A stretch of DNA of 64,000 nt from Erpobdella octoculata (taxonomy: Eukaryota > Annelida > Clitellata > Hirudinida > Erpobdellidae). The stretch covers positions 5,497,761 through 5,561,760 of the forward strand of contig OZ022243.1 of NCBI GenBank assembly GCA_963978895.1, read 5' to 3'. The notes below the pieces were generated by a model. That model did not search any database and was not told the DNA's origin. It saw only the letters and a program-made list of their open reading frames with translations. Below are positions 43,211-57,690 of the stretch, piece by piece (the first letter of the stretch is position 1; each line of letters begins with the position of its first letter). Position numbers and translations under genes: made by a program.

Positions 43211-43649
43211 AGTCCTCAATTAAAATGCATTTTGTTTTAAAATTTCAAAAAAACATTGATGAGGTTCTAAATCGTATTTTATTTTAATTAATAAATTAGT
43301 AAGCAGACAGAAGGTGTTGACCGTGCAAATAACCAGACGGAGAAAGTAGATCGAGTGATGTTAAGTGGAGAAAGAGAGAGAAAGGGGAAGAGAGAGAGAG
43401 AGGGAGAGAGGGAGAGAGAGATGACATGGAGAAATAATGACATGCCTAACACGGATGCCACACACATAGACGGATATAAATCAAGAACATCACTCATATT
43501 TTGATCTCACACTATTTCCACTTTCCACGTTAATAAACCCGTTTGAAGCCGCCGTGTCACTTGCCTCTGCACTTTCTTTTATTCTTTTAATTATGTTTTA
43601 GTTTTGTCATTTCTTTTGTGGAATATTGTAGTTTTTTAATGCTTTTTGT

Positions 43650-43850
43650 AGTTCGTCAGTGTGTTCGTTTGTCCGTGAGTGTGTTCGTTTGTCCGTGAGT
43701 CTATTCGTTTGTCCGTGAGTGTGTTTGTTCGTTTGTCCGTGAGTGTGTTCGTTTGTCCGTGAGTGTGTTCGTTTGTCCGTGAGTGTGTTCGTTTGTCCGT
43801 GAGTGTGTTCGTTTGTCCGTGAGTGTGTTCGTTTGTCCGTGATTATGTTG
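43650..43850 (+). repeat. 20-bp minisatellite
   Basis: About nine copies of GTGTTCGTTTGTCCGTGAGT. The repeated Thr/Asn frame on the - strand is an artefact. Confidence 0.9.
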
Positions 43851-44553
43851 GTGTAGCCACATTCTATTTGGTTGTTCGCGGTGTATTTGGCCGTGCAGCA
43901 AATTTTTACATAAATGTTTTCTATTCAGCGTAAACATATTCGATTGCACGTAATGCATAAGAATGCACAATGCACACATCGGAAAACTAAGACGATTGTA
44001 CGATACAGTAGTAATGTTTTACAGGAGAGGATGTCTGTACGCGGTATTTGATTGTACAGTGTGCGTGTGTATCTGCTTGTAGGATTCTTTCAGTTTGTAG
44101 GGTTCTTCTTTCCGCTTGTAGGGTTCTTTCTAATTGTGTGCGTGTCTGTTTCGCTGTCTGCGTAGGTTTGTCTGTTTCTGTGTGAGTTTTTCTAAGTTTT
44201 AGAGTGCTTCAATGAGTGGGTTATTTCAAATTAAAATGTCAAATGTCGCTTTCGAAACCGAAACTGTTTTTATTTATGTTAAAGACACTTGACATGACAT
44301 CAAAAAACAAAATGGCGACTGTTACGCAATACGTCAAGGAATCTCTCGATGTAAACAAATTATTTTCAGACCTGAAAATACGGAAAAATAGCTTCGAGAG
44401 AATTGCTGCGAACCCTTTAAAGGTTTTAGGAGGATTTGCAGAAGAAATTCTGTGAGAGCTTCAGAAAAAATTTCCAAGAGCAAAACGCGTGCCCTGAGCG
44501 TCTGTTAACGTGCTTGTGTCCACTAATAAAATCAACCAAGCCATCATCATCAT

Positions 44554-44585
<32 letters not shown>

Positions 44586-44877
44586 CCATCATCATCATCA
44601 TCGTCGTCGTCGTCTTCATCATCATCGTCGTCGTCGTCATCGTCTTCATCACCACCACCATCATCATCACCACCATCATCATCATCGTCATCGTCGTCTT
44701 CATTGTTGTCCGTTTCGTTTTTCGTTTCATTTCAATAGAATATAAACGATAGTAAGAAGAGAGACATCGGAAAGAAAGTAAAAAGAATGTGAAAAGAAGA
44801 AAGCATGTGCGTATGTGTGTGTGTGAGAGAGAGAGAAAGAGAGAGAAAGAGAGAAAGAGAGGGAAGAAGAGAGAGAA

Positions 44878-44952
<75 letters not shown>

Positions 44953-46026
44953 AGAGAGAGAAGGATAAAACAACTGATGACAAGAGACAACGACTATTGA
45001 CACATGCACTGCACATACCTAAGCTCTCATTCCTCATGGATCCACATAAATACATAAGTACGTACATTCAGTCAGGCGCACAACATCAAGAGACACGACA
45101 GAGACATTCATGAATACAGAGAAGAACACATTTGTAAGCACACAAAGAGATAGATAGATAGACATAAACAAGCATAGATAGACATAAACAAGCATAGATA
45201 GACATAAACAAGCACAGATAGACATAAACAAGCATAGATACAAAAAGACAACGACAGAAACACGAAAGAAGAGATATTCTCAGAATGAAGCCACGCCTTT
45301 TGTAATAATGTGCATAATAAAATCATCCATATTATATGCATGCCTGCTAATATGCACGCTTGCTAATATGCACGCTTGCATACGTTTCCTGTTTTTCCTC
45401 GTGACACTTGCGTTGCTCTGCATTAAAAACAACAACAACAAAATGCGTACGTGATTCTACATTCACACATTCACCTTGCGTGATTATGCAAGTTCAACCA
45501 AACACACATGTGTTTATGCAAATTCACACAAACGCATATGCGGTTGTGCAAATTCGCACAAATAAATACGCGATTTATGCATAGCCACGCCAACTCACAT
45601 ACATTAACGGTTGCATACGTGTCTGAGGTAACTGCATAACCATGCAAGTGCTTTTCGGAGTCTGTATAATCCCATTAATGTATGTGTGAGGCTGCATAAT
45701 GATGTGTGTGTGTGTGTGTATGCTTGCATGTTTGCTTGCATGTGTGCTTGCATGTGCTGTCCTCTGTTCGCTTCTGTCCGTGGTTGCGAAAGTCCTGATT
45801 GTCGCTCGATAGCTCATTGGTCCTATCTGTCTTGAATGACTGGAAATGAATTAAAAATGGAAGAAATCTTTTTTTTTTCGATTGTTGAAAGTTTCATATC
45901 GCCGTTGCATTATTGCCATTGTTTTAATGTTACTGATTATCTCGTGTCATCAGCATCGTCATCGTCGTCGTTATCATCATCATCATCATCTTCGTCGTCA
46001 TTATCGTCGTTGTCATCGTCGTCGTC

Positions 46027-46059
<33 letters not shown>

Positions 46060-46158
46060 GTCGTCATCGTCATCGCCATCGCCATCGCCATCGCCATCGT
46101 CATCGCCATCGCCATCGCCATCGTCATCATCATCATCATCATCATCATCATCAACATT

Positions 46159-46213
<55 letters not shown>

Positions 46214-46310
46214 CCATCACCATCTTCTTCTTAACAACAAAACCGCACCAATTTTCTTTCCCAATTATTTCCGACGTGTATTCGAAATACGTTCCAGTCT
46301 ACACGTGTTT
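43851..46310. repeat. Satellite-dominated region with several simple arrays
   Basis: Contains mixed CAT/CAC/GTC trinucleotides (44544-44705), a GA tract (44823-44950), a 20-bp minisatellite AGATAGACATAAACAAGCAT (about 45155-45240) and a long CAT/CGT array (45955-46225). A 47-codon open frame at 44314-44457 starting MATVTQYVKESLDVNK has a good ATG context (AAAATGG), but I do not recognise it and nothing continues it. No supported gene. Confidence 0.7.
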
Positions 46311-49300
46311 TCAGAGATGGCGGGCAAATAAAATGGCGGACATGCTGATCATTTGGAACTGAAATGAGAACAAAAATCCAGCAAGTACCTTCAGGATCTT
46401 CAAATCAAATTTCAGCCTCAGTCAATATTATTGGCCGTTGAAACTTACATGAATTACATTGAAAAAGATCGGCTGCTTTTCAATGTAAGAAGAGATATAT
46501 TGAGGATGCCGAATGTCTACATTTAGGCATTTATATAATTTTCGTACATTCCCATAACTACCTTCCGTACCCGTAGGTATCTGACGTTGCCACAATTTTC
46601 GTCCATGTACTTTATCCTTCAGTTATGACTTATGGTCACATTGTATCAAATGACGAACAAAATCAGTTAGGAAATTAGGAAGTTTGTGTTTATATTTTTC
46701 TCAAATTTTTAGACCACCTGAGATGTCGATGGTCAATTTTTGTTGATTTCGAAGATATTTTAAATGTGAAATCACAGAGAAGATTTTTATTTAAACTAAT
46801 TATATATTTTTTCATTTAATTTATTTGTTATTTTTGTGCAAACCAGACCTGGCTAATAACTTGTAATCGTCAGGTAGACCAAAACGCTTGGTAGGCCAAC
46901 ATTTTAAAATTAGAGTTTTAAAGATAAACGAAGAATCGATTTCATGTGGCTCCCGGTCACAGTGGCGCAACAAATATGTGTCGTGGGTAGATAAAGTCCA
47001 GGGGTTCTCGAGATCATAGGAGCCCCCATGCTTTAAATAATTCTTTCTATTCAGTTTGTGTGTTTATTAAAATAAATAATGTACAAAAATCGTGTATAAT
47101 CTGTCGTTTCGTTTTAACTAGGTTATTAATGTTTAGCACATCTCTTGGAATTATGTTATTTAATTTAAATTTTGTCTAAGTGTTGTTCTCCCCTGAACAC
47201 GAACGTTCCTGAATGTGCGCTGAGTTTGTTCTCTTAAATGCAATGTTATGTAAATTTTCAAAAATCAAATAAATTTTTTTAAAAGTTGTTTTTGTGGAAA
47301 GTCCCAATAAGAAGAAAGGACGTCATTTAGGATGGCCGGGGGGGGGGGGTTTGCCCCTCTCCCGAAGTGACGTTAATTAAGCTCCTAGACGTTTTAGAAG
47401 GCCCCTTCTGAGGTTGAAATGAAACTGTGACTTTGAAGTGAGTCTCTCACAAAAGTTTTTGACTTTTGAAGGTCTCTTCGATTACCTCCGCATAAGCCAT
47501 TTTTGAAAAAGTAGTTTTTGGAACAATATTTTGAAAAGTACGTACGACAACCCCCTCCTCCATTGTTTATCAGCTATTATGGGAGAAAAATTTGGGAAGC
47601 GTAGGCCTGTCTAACATCTTGCCCCCTCCCCTCATGATTTTGCTGAAATGACATCCCTGATCAGAAACCACATTTTTTTTTAATAAATTTGCTAAAACTC
47701 TCCTTCAGCTGTGGAGAATCTCAAAACACTCCGCTGACGCTTCAGGAAAGGGTTCAGAGGGAACGATATGGAGCCAAGAGCCCCAGACTTTTTTAAATCC
47801 AGAGGCCCCAGGCTAGGTTGTTATGACCAGACGGTCATCGATTCTTTCTTATGAAGAGTCGATTAATTTACACCCCACCGACCCACCCCCCGATCATCGA
47901 ATTTTTTTTGAGTTTTCCAACAAGAGAAACTGAAATCCATCGCAGAAAGAAAATAAATTGAAGAGAAGATGGTGAAAAATGAAAATCGCCCAGTTCCGCT
48001 GAAAAATCACTGACATCGGTTAAATATAAAATAACTAATTATTTTTTAATTTTAGTATTTATTTAATTATATAATAAGTTATTGTCATAAATCTTATTAT
48101 GTTCAATCATTATTGGCCAATAAATAAAAAATTATAGCACTGTTGGTTTTTCTCATTCTAGATTTCCTAGCTGTTGGCATAATGCCAAGTCGGTATGAAT
48201 ACGGATTTCTCCCATGTAAGCCAAGCGAACATTACAAAACATTCTTTACATAACTACAATTTTTTTAAATAATTACAAATCTAAAAATCTTTACATAATT
48301 ACAATGACATATATAATTACTATTCTTTACATAATTACAATGTCATATATAATTACTATTCTTTACATAATTATTATTAATCTATAAGCTGTTTCGTCTC
48401 GTGGCTGTCAATAAAAAGAAACTTTCAAAAACTCGACTCTTTCAAGTGAACCTTCAGCATCATCCCTTCAACACATTTAATAAACAACAACTTTTACAGT
48501 TATGTTTTCTATTTACACTTTATAGGTGCGTAAATGTTTCTTTATATTTACAAATAAGCTATCATCGATCAATCACGTGACTGTATAGTTTATATTTATA
48601 TAGAGATATTTTGCATATGATGATGGTGGTGGTGGCGGTGGCGGCAACGATGGTGATGATGATGGCGGTGGTGGTTATGATGGTGGTGGTGATGATTGTA
48701 GTAATAATGGTGATAATGATAATGATAATGATGACTGTTTAAACGCGGTGTGAGACTTGGTGAATAAATATCTGCAGCCATAAAATGGTCTAGAGATGAA
48801 AGGCTTCAAATAAATACCTTTAATATTTTGATAAATTTATAAGAATTTCGAAAATAATAAAAAATAATTAAGTTGTACGTTTAATAAATTTTAAAATTTA
48901 ATTCCTTATTAAAAAGGTATTAACGCAATTAGGTCTTCAACGATATTTTCCGGAATTAAACGCCAGAAACATGTTTTTAATTAGTATTTTTTTAGTTTGT
49001 TTTTTTTATGTCTGTCTGTGTGTACGTGATTCTAAATTTCAGCCATTTTCTGACCAGCTGTTTCTCTGAAATTTGGCACAGAGAAGAATTTCAGACATAA
49101 GAATAATTTTTAATTAAGAATTTTCCAGGCAAATTAAACAAAATATTTTTAATAAGTGCTTGATGGGCATATCCTTTTGAATTTTTTTCTATTTTTTCAC
49201 TTATGCATCTGAATATTTAATGCCACGAAGACAAAAAATGTAAATGATAATAATAATTTTAATAATAATAAAAGATATTTTAGTTTAACAAAAAATTGGC

Positions 49301-49343
49301 TTTCATAAAAAGTGCTCTGAAAAGAAGAAAGTAATTTTTTATA
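46311..49343. other. Stretch without a recognisable gene
   Basis: About 3 kb with no coding region that I can support. A CAGTGGCGCAACAAATATG segment at about 46968 resembles the left end of the hAT-like MITE at 3512, but no matching right end was found. A GATGGTGG-type microsatellite lies at about 48617-48735, and a short duplication of TTCTTTACATAATTACAATG lies near 48280-48370. Confidence 0.5.
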
Positions 49344-49635
49344 GACCACAGTATGAAGAGGGGACCACAGTATGAAGAGGGGACCACAGTATGAAGAGGG
49401 GACCACAGTATGAAGAGGGGACCACAGTATGAAGAGGGGACCACAGTATGAAGAGGGGACCACAGTATGAAGAGGGGACCACAGTATGAAGAGGGGACCA
49501 CAGTATGAAGAGGGGACCACAGTATGAAGAGGGGACCACAGTATGAAGAGGGGACCACAGTATGAAGAGGGGACCACAGTATGAAGAGGGGACCACAGTA
49601 TGAAGAGGGGACCACAGTATGAAGAGGGGACCACA
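49344..49635. repeat. 19-bp minisatellite, near perfectly homogeneous
   Basis: About 15 copies of ACCACAGTATGAAGAGGGG with essentially no variation. Since 19 is not a multiple of three and no unit frame carries a - strand stop, all three - strand frames stay open through the array and encode the same cyclic peptide. Confidence 0.95.
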
Positions 49636-51299
49636 CACACAGACACAACTTGTAGCATCGATCGTTGCACCATGCACTTGTCACTAAAAAAGCGTGGGAC
49701 GTTTAAACCCCAACGAACTTTGAACTTTCTATAACTCAATCAATTGCGGTATACTTCTCGAATACCTTAAATGTGAATGTTCAGAATAACAAATGCTTTC
49801 CAGTAACAGCAGCCCCACTACACAAAAATACACCCCCTATCAAGTCAAACTACAAATTTACAAATTTCAGATTTTTTACATACTTATAAGCGGTTTTGTA
49901 AAAAAAAAACAGCAATTTTCCATTTCTTGTTAATCTTAGAGGCAGGGGAGATCAAGGGGTCCAGGGAATGCAGGGTTTGCATTCCTCCCCCACTAGATCA
50001 TCAACAGCTAGTTTTATGTGTTATTATGTATTTTTTTAAACTCTACCTCTAATAATCTACTCACTGTTCTCCGATTGTTATTCAATTTTTTGCAGGAGTC
50101 AATTAAAAATCTCCTTTAAATGATGATTTGTCTAATTGAAAGCAATTTTAATTTAATTTCTTAAATTTTGAATACCGTATGTTTTATAATGTGTAAATAA
50201 CTCCGATCAATGAGTCTAATGTTTATTGCATTATGTTCGGTGCAATGGTGTTGTTGCAATTGTTCCAAAGAGTTCTGTATTTTAATTACTTTTAGACATT
50301 TGTTTTTATTTAACTTTATTTCTTTGAGTTAATATAATTTTCAATTAAGTTGTCAACTTCTTTAAACTTCTGTTGCTATTTTCTTCTCCTATACTAGGCT
50401 TAATTAAGTCGTAAATAAACTATCATAATTCTCTGTCGGTTTTCACTTTAGATAAAAACATCGGCCACGTCAAGACATGGAGCTATTCGACGCACGACTA
50501 ATAAAATACCTTCTCTAGTGGAAATATATGCCAGTGCCAACAAAGCATCGTTACTGGACGTACAAGCGAAGAAAAAAACAGCAATTCGTACACTTTTATG
50601 TACTTAATAAAGCTGTACACAAAGACCGGCTTGTACTTAGAAAGGCGTGTCTTTGCATTGGAAACGTTCAAAAGAACTGATCTATGTCTGCAATTAACTG
50701 ATTCATACACTACAGCTAATGTGTTTTCTTCATATTCCTCTCCAGTGCTTTAATCCATTTCCCATCCATTCTTCCATCCATCCGCCTAGCCGAACCATCC
50801 GTACTTTCATCCATCCGTCCGTCCTCTTTCATCCGTCCGGCCACCCATACGTCCGTGCTTTTTTCCCGTCTCTTTCACTTTGCTTCTTTCGATTCATCCG
50901 CCACCTCATCCATCCGAACTCATTTCTTTCACAAACGCGACTCCATTCTATGAAAACGTTCCAATGATACTCGAACAACAAAGCGATTCGTTATGCCAGC
51001 AAGTACTCGCATTCTACCTTGACCAAACAATGGAAGCGCAAATGTTTGACGAGTTTATTCCTACATTTGAAAATACGACGACGATGAGTTCAAAATGTTT
51101 ATAATTGTCTTGTCTCCAGTGCAACTGACGATGACACGAAGGTCTTCTTTGTCATATATGCATGTATCTCTGTAGTAATTGCATGTTGATATTCACTCTC
51201 GAAGTTTTAGTTGTTTTTTATTTGAGTAAAACTATTTTAAAGAAGTCGAGCCTTTTAGAACAACTTCCTCCCCCATCCTAGTCAACGCTTAGTTTCAGA
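49636..51299. other. Stretch with one unexplained coding-like frame
   Basis: Mostly AT-rich with no recognised repeat. CATCC-type short repeats lie at about 50760-50850. An open frame ending at 51104 (MILEQQSDSLCQQVLAFYLD from 50964) has coding-like composition but is short and has no recognisable family. I do not call it a gene. Confidence 0.4.
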
Positions 51300-51565
51300 T
51301 GGTAAAAATAATGGTATGATATGGTAGTGTGGTAATGGTATGGTAATGTGGTAATGGTATGGTAATGTGGTAACGGTATGTTAATGTGGTAATGGTATGG
51401 TAATGTTATAATGGTATGAAAATGTGGGAATGGTATGGCAATGTGGTAATGGTATGGTAATGTGGTAATGGTATGTTGATGAGGTAATGGTATGGTAATG
51501 TGGTAATGGTATGGTAATGGTATGGTAATGTGGTAATGTGGTAATGATATGGTAATGAGGTAGAT
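51300..51565. repeat. GGTAATG-type tandem repeat
   Basis: Irregular repeats of GGTATGGTAATGTGGTAATG, with individual point changes. Confidence 0.9.
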
Positions 51566-53870
51566 ATCGTCAATAGACTCTACCGAGTTTAAACTCGAAC
51601 GGCTGCTTCTAACAAAAGAGCAAACTAAATTCATAGATCTTTTTGCCCCGTTACTCTACTGGTTTATTAAGGTTAGAGAAAAATTTTGCACATATCTCCC
51701 AGCGGGTGAAGAGTTTTGAGTTTTGAGTCCTAAACTTTTTCCAATCGCATGAAATGCTCCGAGGTTCAGTGGAACTGTAGGGAATCCAATGAATCCATAC
51801 ACTTATCAAAGTCGTTGAGTTTGAATGAAATAAATTATCATTAATAAGGATAATTAATTATGCTCACCAATTATTATGCAATTCATTCGATAACTAAAAT
51901 CCTAAATATTATTGTAAACCACAAACTGCTTAATTATTTACAAATAAGGAATATATTACAAGGTTAATAAATATTAATAAATATGAATAAATAAATATGA
52001 ATAAATATAATTGCAAGTTATATAAATACGATTTATATTTAAATCATAATAAAAAGCATTTTCATTGCTTTTCTTTTCTTTTATTTAGTTTACTTTTTAA
52101 TCTTATCGCTTCTTCATTTTTGAGATAAAAATGTCTAAAAATAAATTAATGAAAAAAAAATTGCAGCTGGTTCCATGCAAGAAGAAATTAAATTAATCTC
52201 CCCGTTTATCGCGTATTTATACTTACTCGATATTTACATAAACCAGCTCCATATTTCTTGTTTAAATCAACCATATATTTACACCACCCCCTTGTTTATA
52301 TCAACCATATATTTACACCAACCCCATGTTTACATTAACCCCATATTTACACTACCCCCATATTCACACCACCCACATGTTTACATCAGAGTTGTTCATG
52401 GGTAAATTTTCAGGACCCGACCCACCCGACCCATGACCTCCCTTAATTTCGTGACCCGACCCACTTCGGCCGGACCCGACCCGACTTGACTCGACCCTAA
52501 CAATACCTATTAAATGTATTCAAGTTTTCCCTATTTGTTTATTTAAAAGAAAAGTTCAATTTTGCAATATTACAGTTTGCAGTTCCCATCTCACAATCTC
52601 TATAGATTCCACTTTTGCATAGTTTACTTTCAGTTTATCTTTTGATACACCATACACTCCATATTTTCATCAACCCCATATTTAGGCCAACCCCTTACTT
52701 ACATCCACTATTATTTTCCGTCACTAGCTCTATGTTCACGACATTTTTGGAGAATAAGAGATAGTTCTATGTATGTATGAATGAATGTATGTATGTAGAA
52801 AGAGAGCGAAAGTGAGAGAAATAGTTGTGTGTATGTGCGTGTGTGTGTGTGTATGTATGGATTGATGGTTGGACATCTAAGAAATGTAGGATGGGTAGAA
52901 AGAAATCTGTATATGGATGAAGATGAAGGGATAGAGAAATGGACACGGATTTGTATGAATGTTATCAGGATGGAAAGTATAAAAAAATACCTGAAATAAA
53001 AAAGGTGATGTAAACGAAAGTGACAAAATGAACGAACTGAGGAAGTATAAAAAAACCATTTGTACTTCGGTGTACGTGTGGTCAGTTGTACTGGCTGTAC
53101 ATACATGTATATCTAAGTACATACAAACATGCATACAGTTGTAGCCGAGTAAGGTGTGAAGTGATTAGTAAGTACAGTAAGTACACTGTTGGTTGTACAT
53201 TTTTAAATAAGTACTGTTGATGAACTTGAAAAAAATCTTTACGAGCATTATTCATTTGAGATATCAGCAGAACTGCAATTACATCCGAAATGCAAATTAA
53301 ATCTAAATGTACTTAAAATAACGCATAAAACTTAAGTTGGAAAAAAACATCATAAGAAAATAATTAAATACACTTTTAATAATTTGTTGTAGTTTTAAAT
53401 GTCATAAAAAAGCAGAAAGTACATTTGTACATTAGTACGTTTCAGTTTCACCTTATTTAGCTGGATACCACCACCTGTGTATTTTAATACCCAGTAGATG
53501 TATATTAATACCCGGTAGGTCACTTTACTGTGTAGATGTTGTTTGTTTGTCTCGCTGCGTGTTCGCTTGTTTGTATGTCTGCTTGTATCTGCCCGCATGC
53601 AAGCCATTTAGTCCAATAACTATAATCACCTTAATGTCTATGAATAGGAAATTTGCCATATAACATGAGCTTTTAGCGAATTGTATACCGGCGTATGCGG
53701 TGTGGATGTGCGTGCACTAGTGCAAAAAGTTCCGCGAACGTGTACGTGTGTGCGTTGTACACGTACGTATTTGTACGTGCGTAGACGCTTAATGCTGTGT
53801 GTTCGTGTTTTGCTGAATATATACTGAATGTTTTAAGAAAGCTGTTTATAAATTAAGGTGTACAATTGTG
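51566..53870. other. Stretch without a gene; small repeats
   Basis: Contains a degenerate CATATTTACACCAACCCCAT repeat (about 52265-52385). A possible hAT-type end follows at about 52387 (CAGAGTTGTTCATGGG) with clustered GACCCGACCC motifs up to 52497; no matching right end was identified. The rest shows nothing I can name. Confidence 0.4.
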
Positions 53871-53901
53871 TACATAATTGTGTAAATACATATATATGTA
53901 T

Positions 53902-53903
<2 letters not shown>

Positions 53904-53969
<66 letters not shown>
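53904..53969. repeat. (TA)n microsatellite
   Basis: TA repeat of about 33 units followed by TATG variants. Confidence 0.9.
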
Positions 53970-53977
<8 letters not shown>

Positions 53978-54244
53978 TTATGTATGTATCTGTGTATGGG
54001 TGTGTGTGTATTCAGGTTGATGTATAAGTTAGATGAAATTTGTTTGGATCGAGAATAGAAGCATATCAGATGGCAGGCACACGTTAAAAATAAATACGTA
54101 AAATGGGAAATTGCGTGTACGCTTTTCCACGTTAGGTATTTATTTACGTACCCGGGTACTTATTGCTTTGTACTCTGCGCCTGAGAACTTATTCTGGCGA
54201 GTGTGTCTAAAATAGATGATCGCCGTACGTGTCCGACTTTGTAG

Positions 54245-54532
54245 TTATGAAGTTTATGAAATACTTTTGTACTTATGAAATACATTTGTACTTATGAAAC
54301 ACTTTTGTACTTATGAAATACTTTTCTACCTATGAATGAATTTTGTACTTATGAAATACTTTTGTACTTATGAAATACTTTTGTACTTATGAAATACTTT
54401 TGTACTTATGAAATACTTTTGTACTTATGAAATACTTTTGTACTCATGAAAGACTTTTGTGCTTATGAAATACTTTTGTACTTATGAAATACTTTTGTAC
54501 TTATGAAATACTTTTGTACTTATGAAATACTT
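54245..54532. repeat. 19-bp minisatellite
   Basis: About 15 copies of CTTATGAAATACTTTTGTA with a few substitutions (CATTTG, CTATG, GAAAGAC variants). It has the same period as, but is unrelated in sequence to, the arrays at 14848 and 49344. Confidence 0.9.
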
Positions 54533-54801
54533 GAACGATGTTATTTGGAAACTGAATAATAATACTTGCAGGGGCACATTCACACTTACGAGGAGAAAGT
54601 ATTGTTGATGATGAAGTGTTGTGATGAATGATTGAGTGGGTGGAGGTGGGGGGGGGTTGAGTAAATAAAAGATAGACAGGAAGAGATAGAATAAGAACTT
54701 GAGAGGAAAAATGAAGAAACGAATCTATATAAGCATATAGGAGAAGAAAGAGAAAGACAACGGAGAAAAGAAAATTAAAGAGAGATAAGGAGGAAGAAAG
54801 C

Positions 54802-54979
<178 letters not shown>

Positions 54980-55199
54980 GAGTGCGAATTATGGTTATTA
55001 CAAAAAAGTATATTTAGTTATTTGGTCTTTATCTAATCTGAAAACTTGGCATACAATAAGAGTTCAAAACTATTTAAAATATCCACTCATGACTAGTGTT
55101 ACAGAAAATCTATTTTCATGCTTTTTAGCATTTCTACAATCAGCAACACATATTATTACATTTATACTTACAGGTACACACATATATAAACAAATACAC

Positions 55200-56050
<851 letters not shown>

Positions 56051-56399
56051 TTTATTTTATTCCATTATATAATTTTGTTTGTTTAATATTTGTATTTCTT
56101 TTAATTTTTTATTTTACTTCTTCCTCCAACATTTTCTTTCATTATTTTCGTCTTTTCTTTTTTGCATTTTTTTGTTTTTGTTTGCTTGTTTGTGTGGCTG
56201 TGCGTGCGTACAGATGGGGACGTGTGATGAAGTAGGTCAGACGTGTGCGTGTCTTCTTCCGTCTGTGTCCAGGTTCGTCTGTGTCCTCTTTCTATAATTG
56301 TCTTTCAGATAATAACTGTTCTGTGTCGGTGTTTTTGTCTACTTACGTGTATGTGTGTGGATGTGTGTGCATGAATTTGTAGGTGTGTGATTGCATGCG

Positions 56400-56530
56400 T
56401 GCATATTTGTATGTATGTTTGGATATTTGTATGTATGTGTGGATATGTGTATGTATGTGTGGATATGTGTATGTATGTGTGGATATTTGTATGTATGTGT
56501 GGATATTTGTATGTATGTGTGGATGTATGC
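56400..56530. repeat. ~22-bp GT-rich tandem repeat
   Basis: About six copies of GTATGTATGTGTGGATATTT, with GTG or TGT following. Confidence 0.85.
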
Positions 56531-56849
56531 CCACGTGTGATCAAGTGCTGGCTGACTGTCAATGCTGGGGCAGTAGAGCTGATAGGCGTCAGGCTTTTAT
56601 AGTATCTGATAAGAAGGACGGAGATAAAGGCTGAAGAAAAAAAAGTAAACAAAGAAAAAAAGAAAGAAAGAAAGAAAGAGAGAAAGACAGAGATAATGAA
56701 AGAGAGAGAAGGATGAAGAGGGGAAGAGAAGCGAATAAATGTAAATGAAAAAAAAAATGGAAAGATACTGAATGAGTGAGTAGATAAGTAAATGAGTTAG
56801 TTAGCAGACGAGTGATTGGAAATCGAATCGATACATGCACACACGGACA

Positions 56850-57286
56850 TATATACATACACACATACATACATACATACATGCATGCATGCATACATCC
56901 ATACATACATACATACATACATACATACATACATACATACATACATACATACATACATACATACATACATACATACATACATACATACATACATACATAC
57001 ATACATACATACATACATACATACATACATACATACATACATACATACATACATACATACATACATACATACATACATACATACATACATACATACATAC
57101 ATACATACATACATACATACATACATACATACATACATACATACATACATACATACATACATACATACATACATACATACATACATACATACATACATAC
57201 ATACATACATACATACATACATACATACATACATACATACATACATACATACATACATACATACATACATACATACATACACACAC

Positions 57287-57329
<43 letters not shown>

Positions 57330-57345
57330 TACATACATACATACA
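56850..57345. repeat. (TACA)n microsatellite, about 480 bp
   Basis: A very long, almost perfect CATA/TACA tetranucleotide array with CA variants at its right end. The long frames on both strands (about 180-320 codons) are open only because the tetranucleotide contains no stop in any frame in either direction. Confidence 0.98.
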
Positions 57346-57564
57346 TGCAAATAAACAAACATACAAACGGCCGACCAAACGAACGACTGATTGAATGCAT
57401 AACCGAGTGAAAGGATGGAAATAAATGAAACGCAATAATAAGCAAACATATGCACAATAAGATGCATCAAATTTCTTCTATATTTTGCATTAATCTTCTC
57501 GCATATGAATGCCGAGTTAGGATTACATATGCTCGATGCGCATGTCATCGCATCACGCGCACAT

Positions 57565-57690
57565 ATACATCACGTACACACATGCATCACGTGCACACAT
57601 TTATCACGTGCACACATGCATCACGTGCACACATGCATCACGTGCACATATGCATCACGTGCACATACACACATCACGTGCACACGCACG
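57565..57690. repeat. ~18-bp tandem repeat with CACGTG in most units
   Basis: About seven units of CATCACGTGCACACATG with small variants. Six of them keep the palindrome CACGTG. This is a canonical E-box core, but the repeat nature makes a regulatory role only a possibility. Confidence 0.85.

Noticed and set aside
49344..49635. CRISPR-like array of identical repeats
   Set aside because: There are no unique spacers: the 19-bp units are directly contiguous, and the context is an animal genome.
56589..57548. Very long frames (up to about 320 codons) of MYVCMYVC or IHTYIHTY type on both strands
   Set aside because: They are the translation of a TACA tetranucleotide microsatellite that has no stop in any frame; no protein family and no coding pattern.
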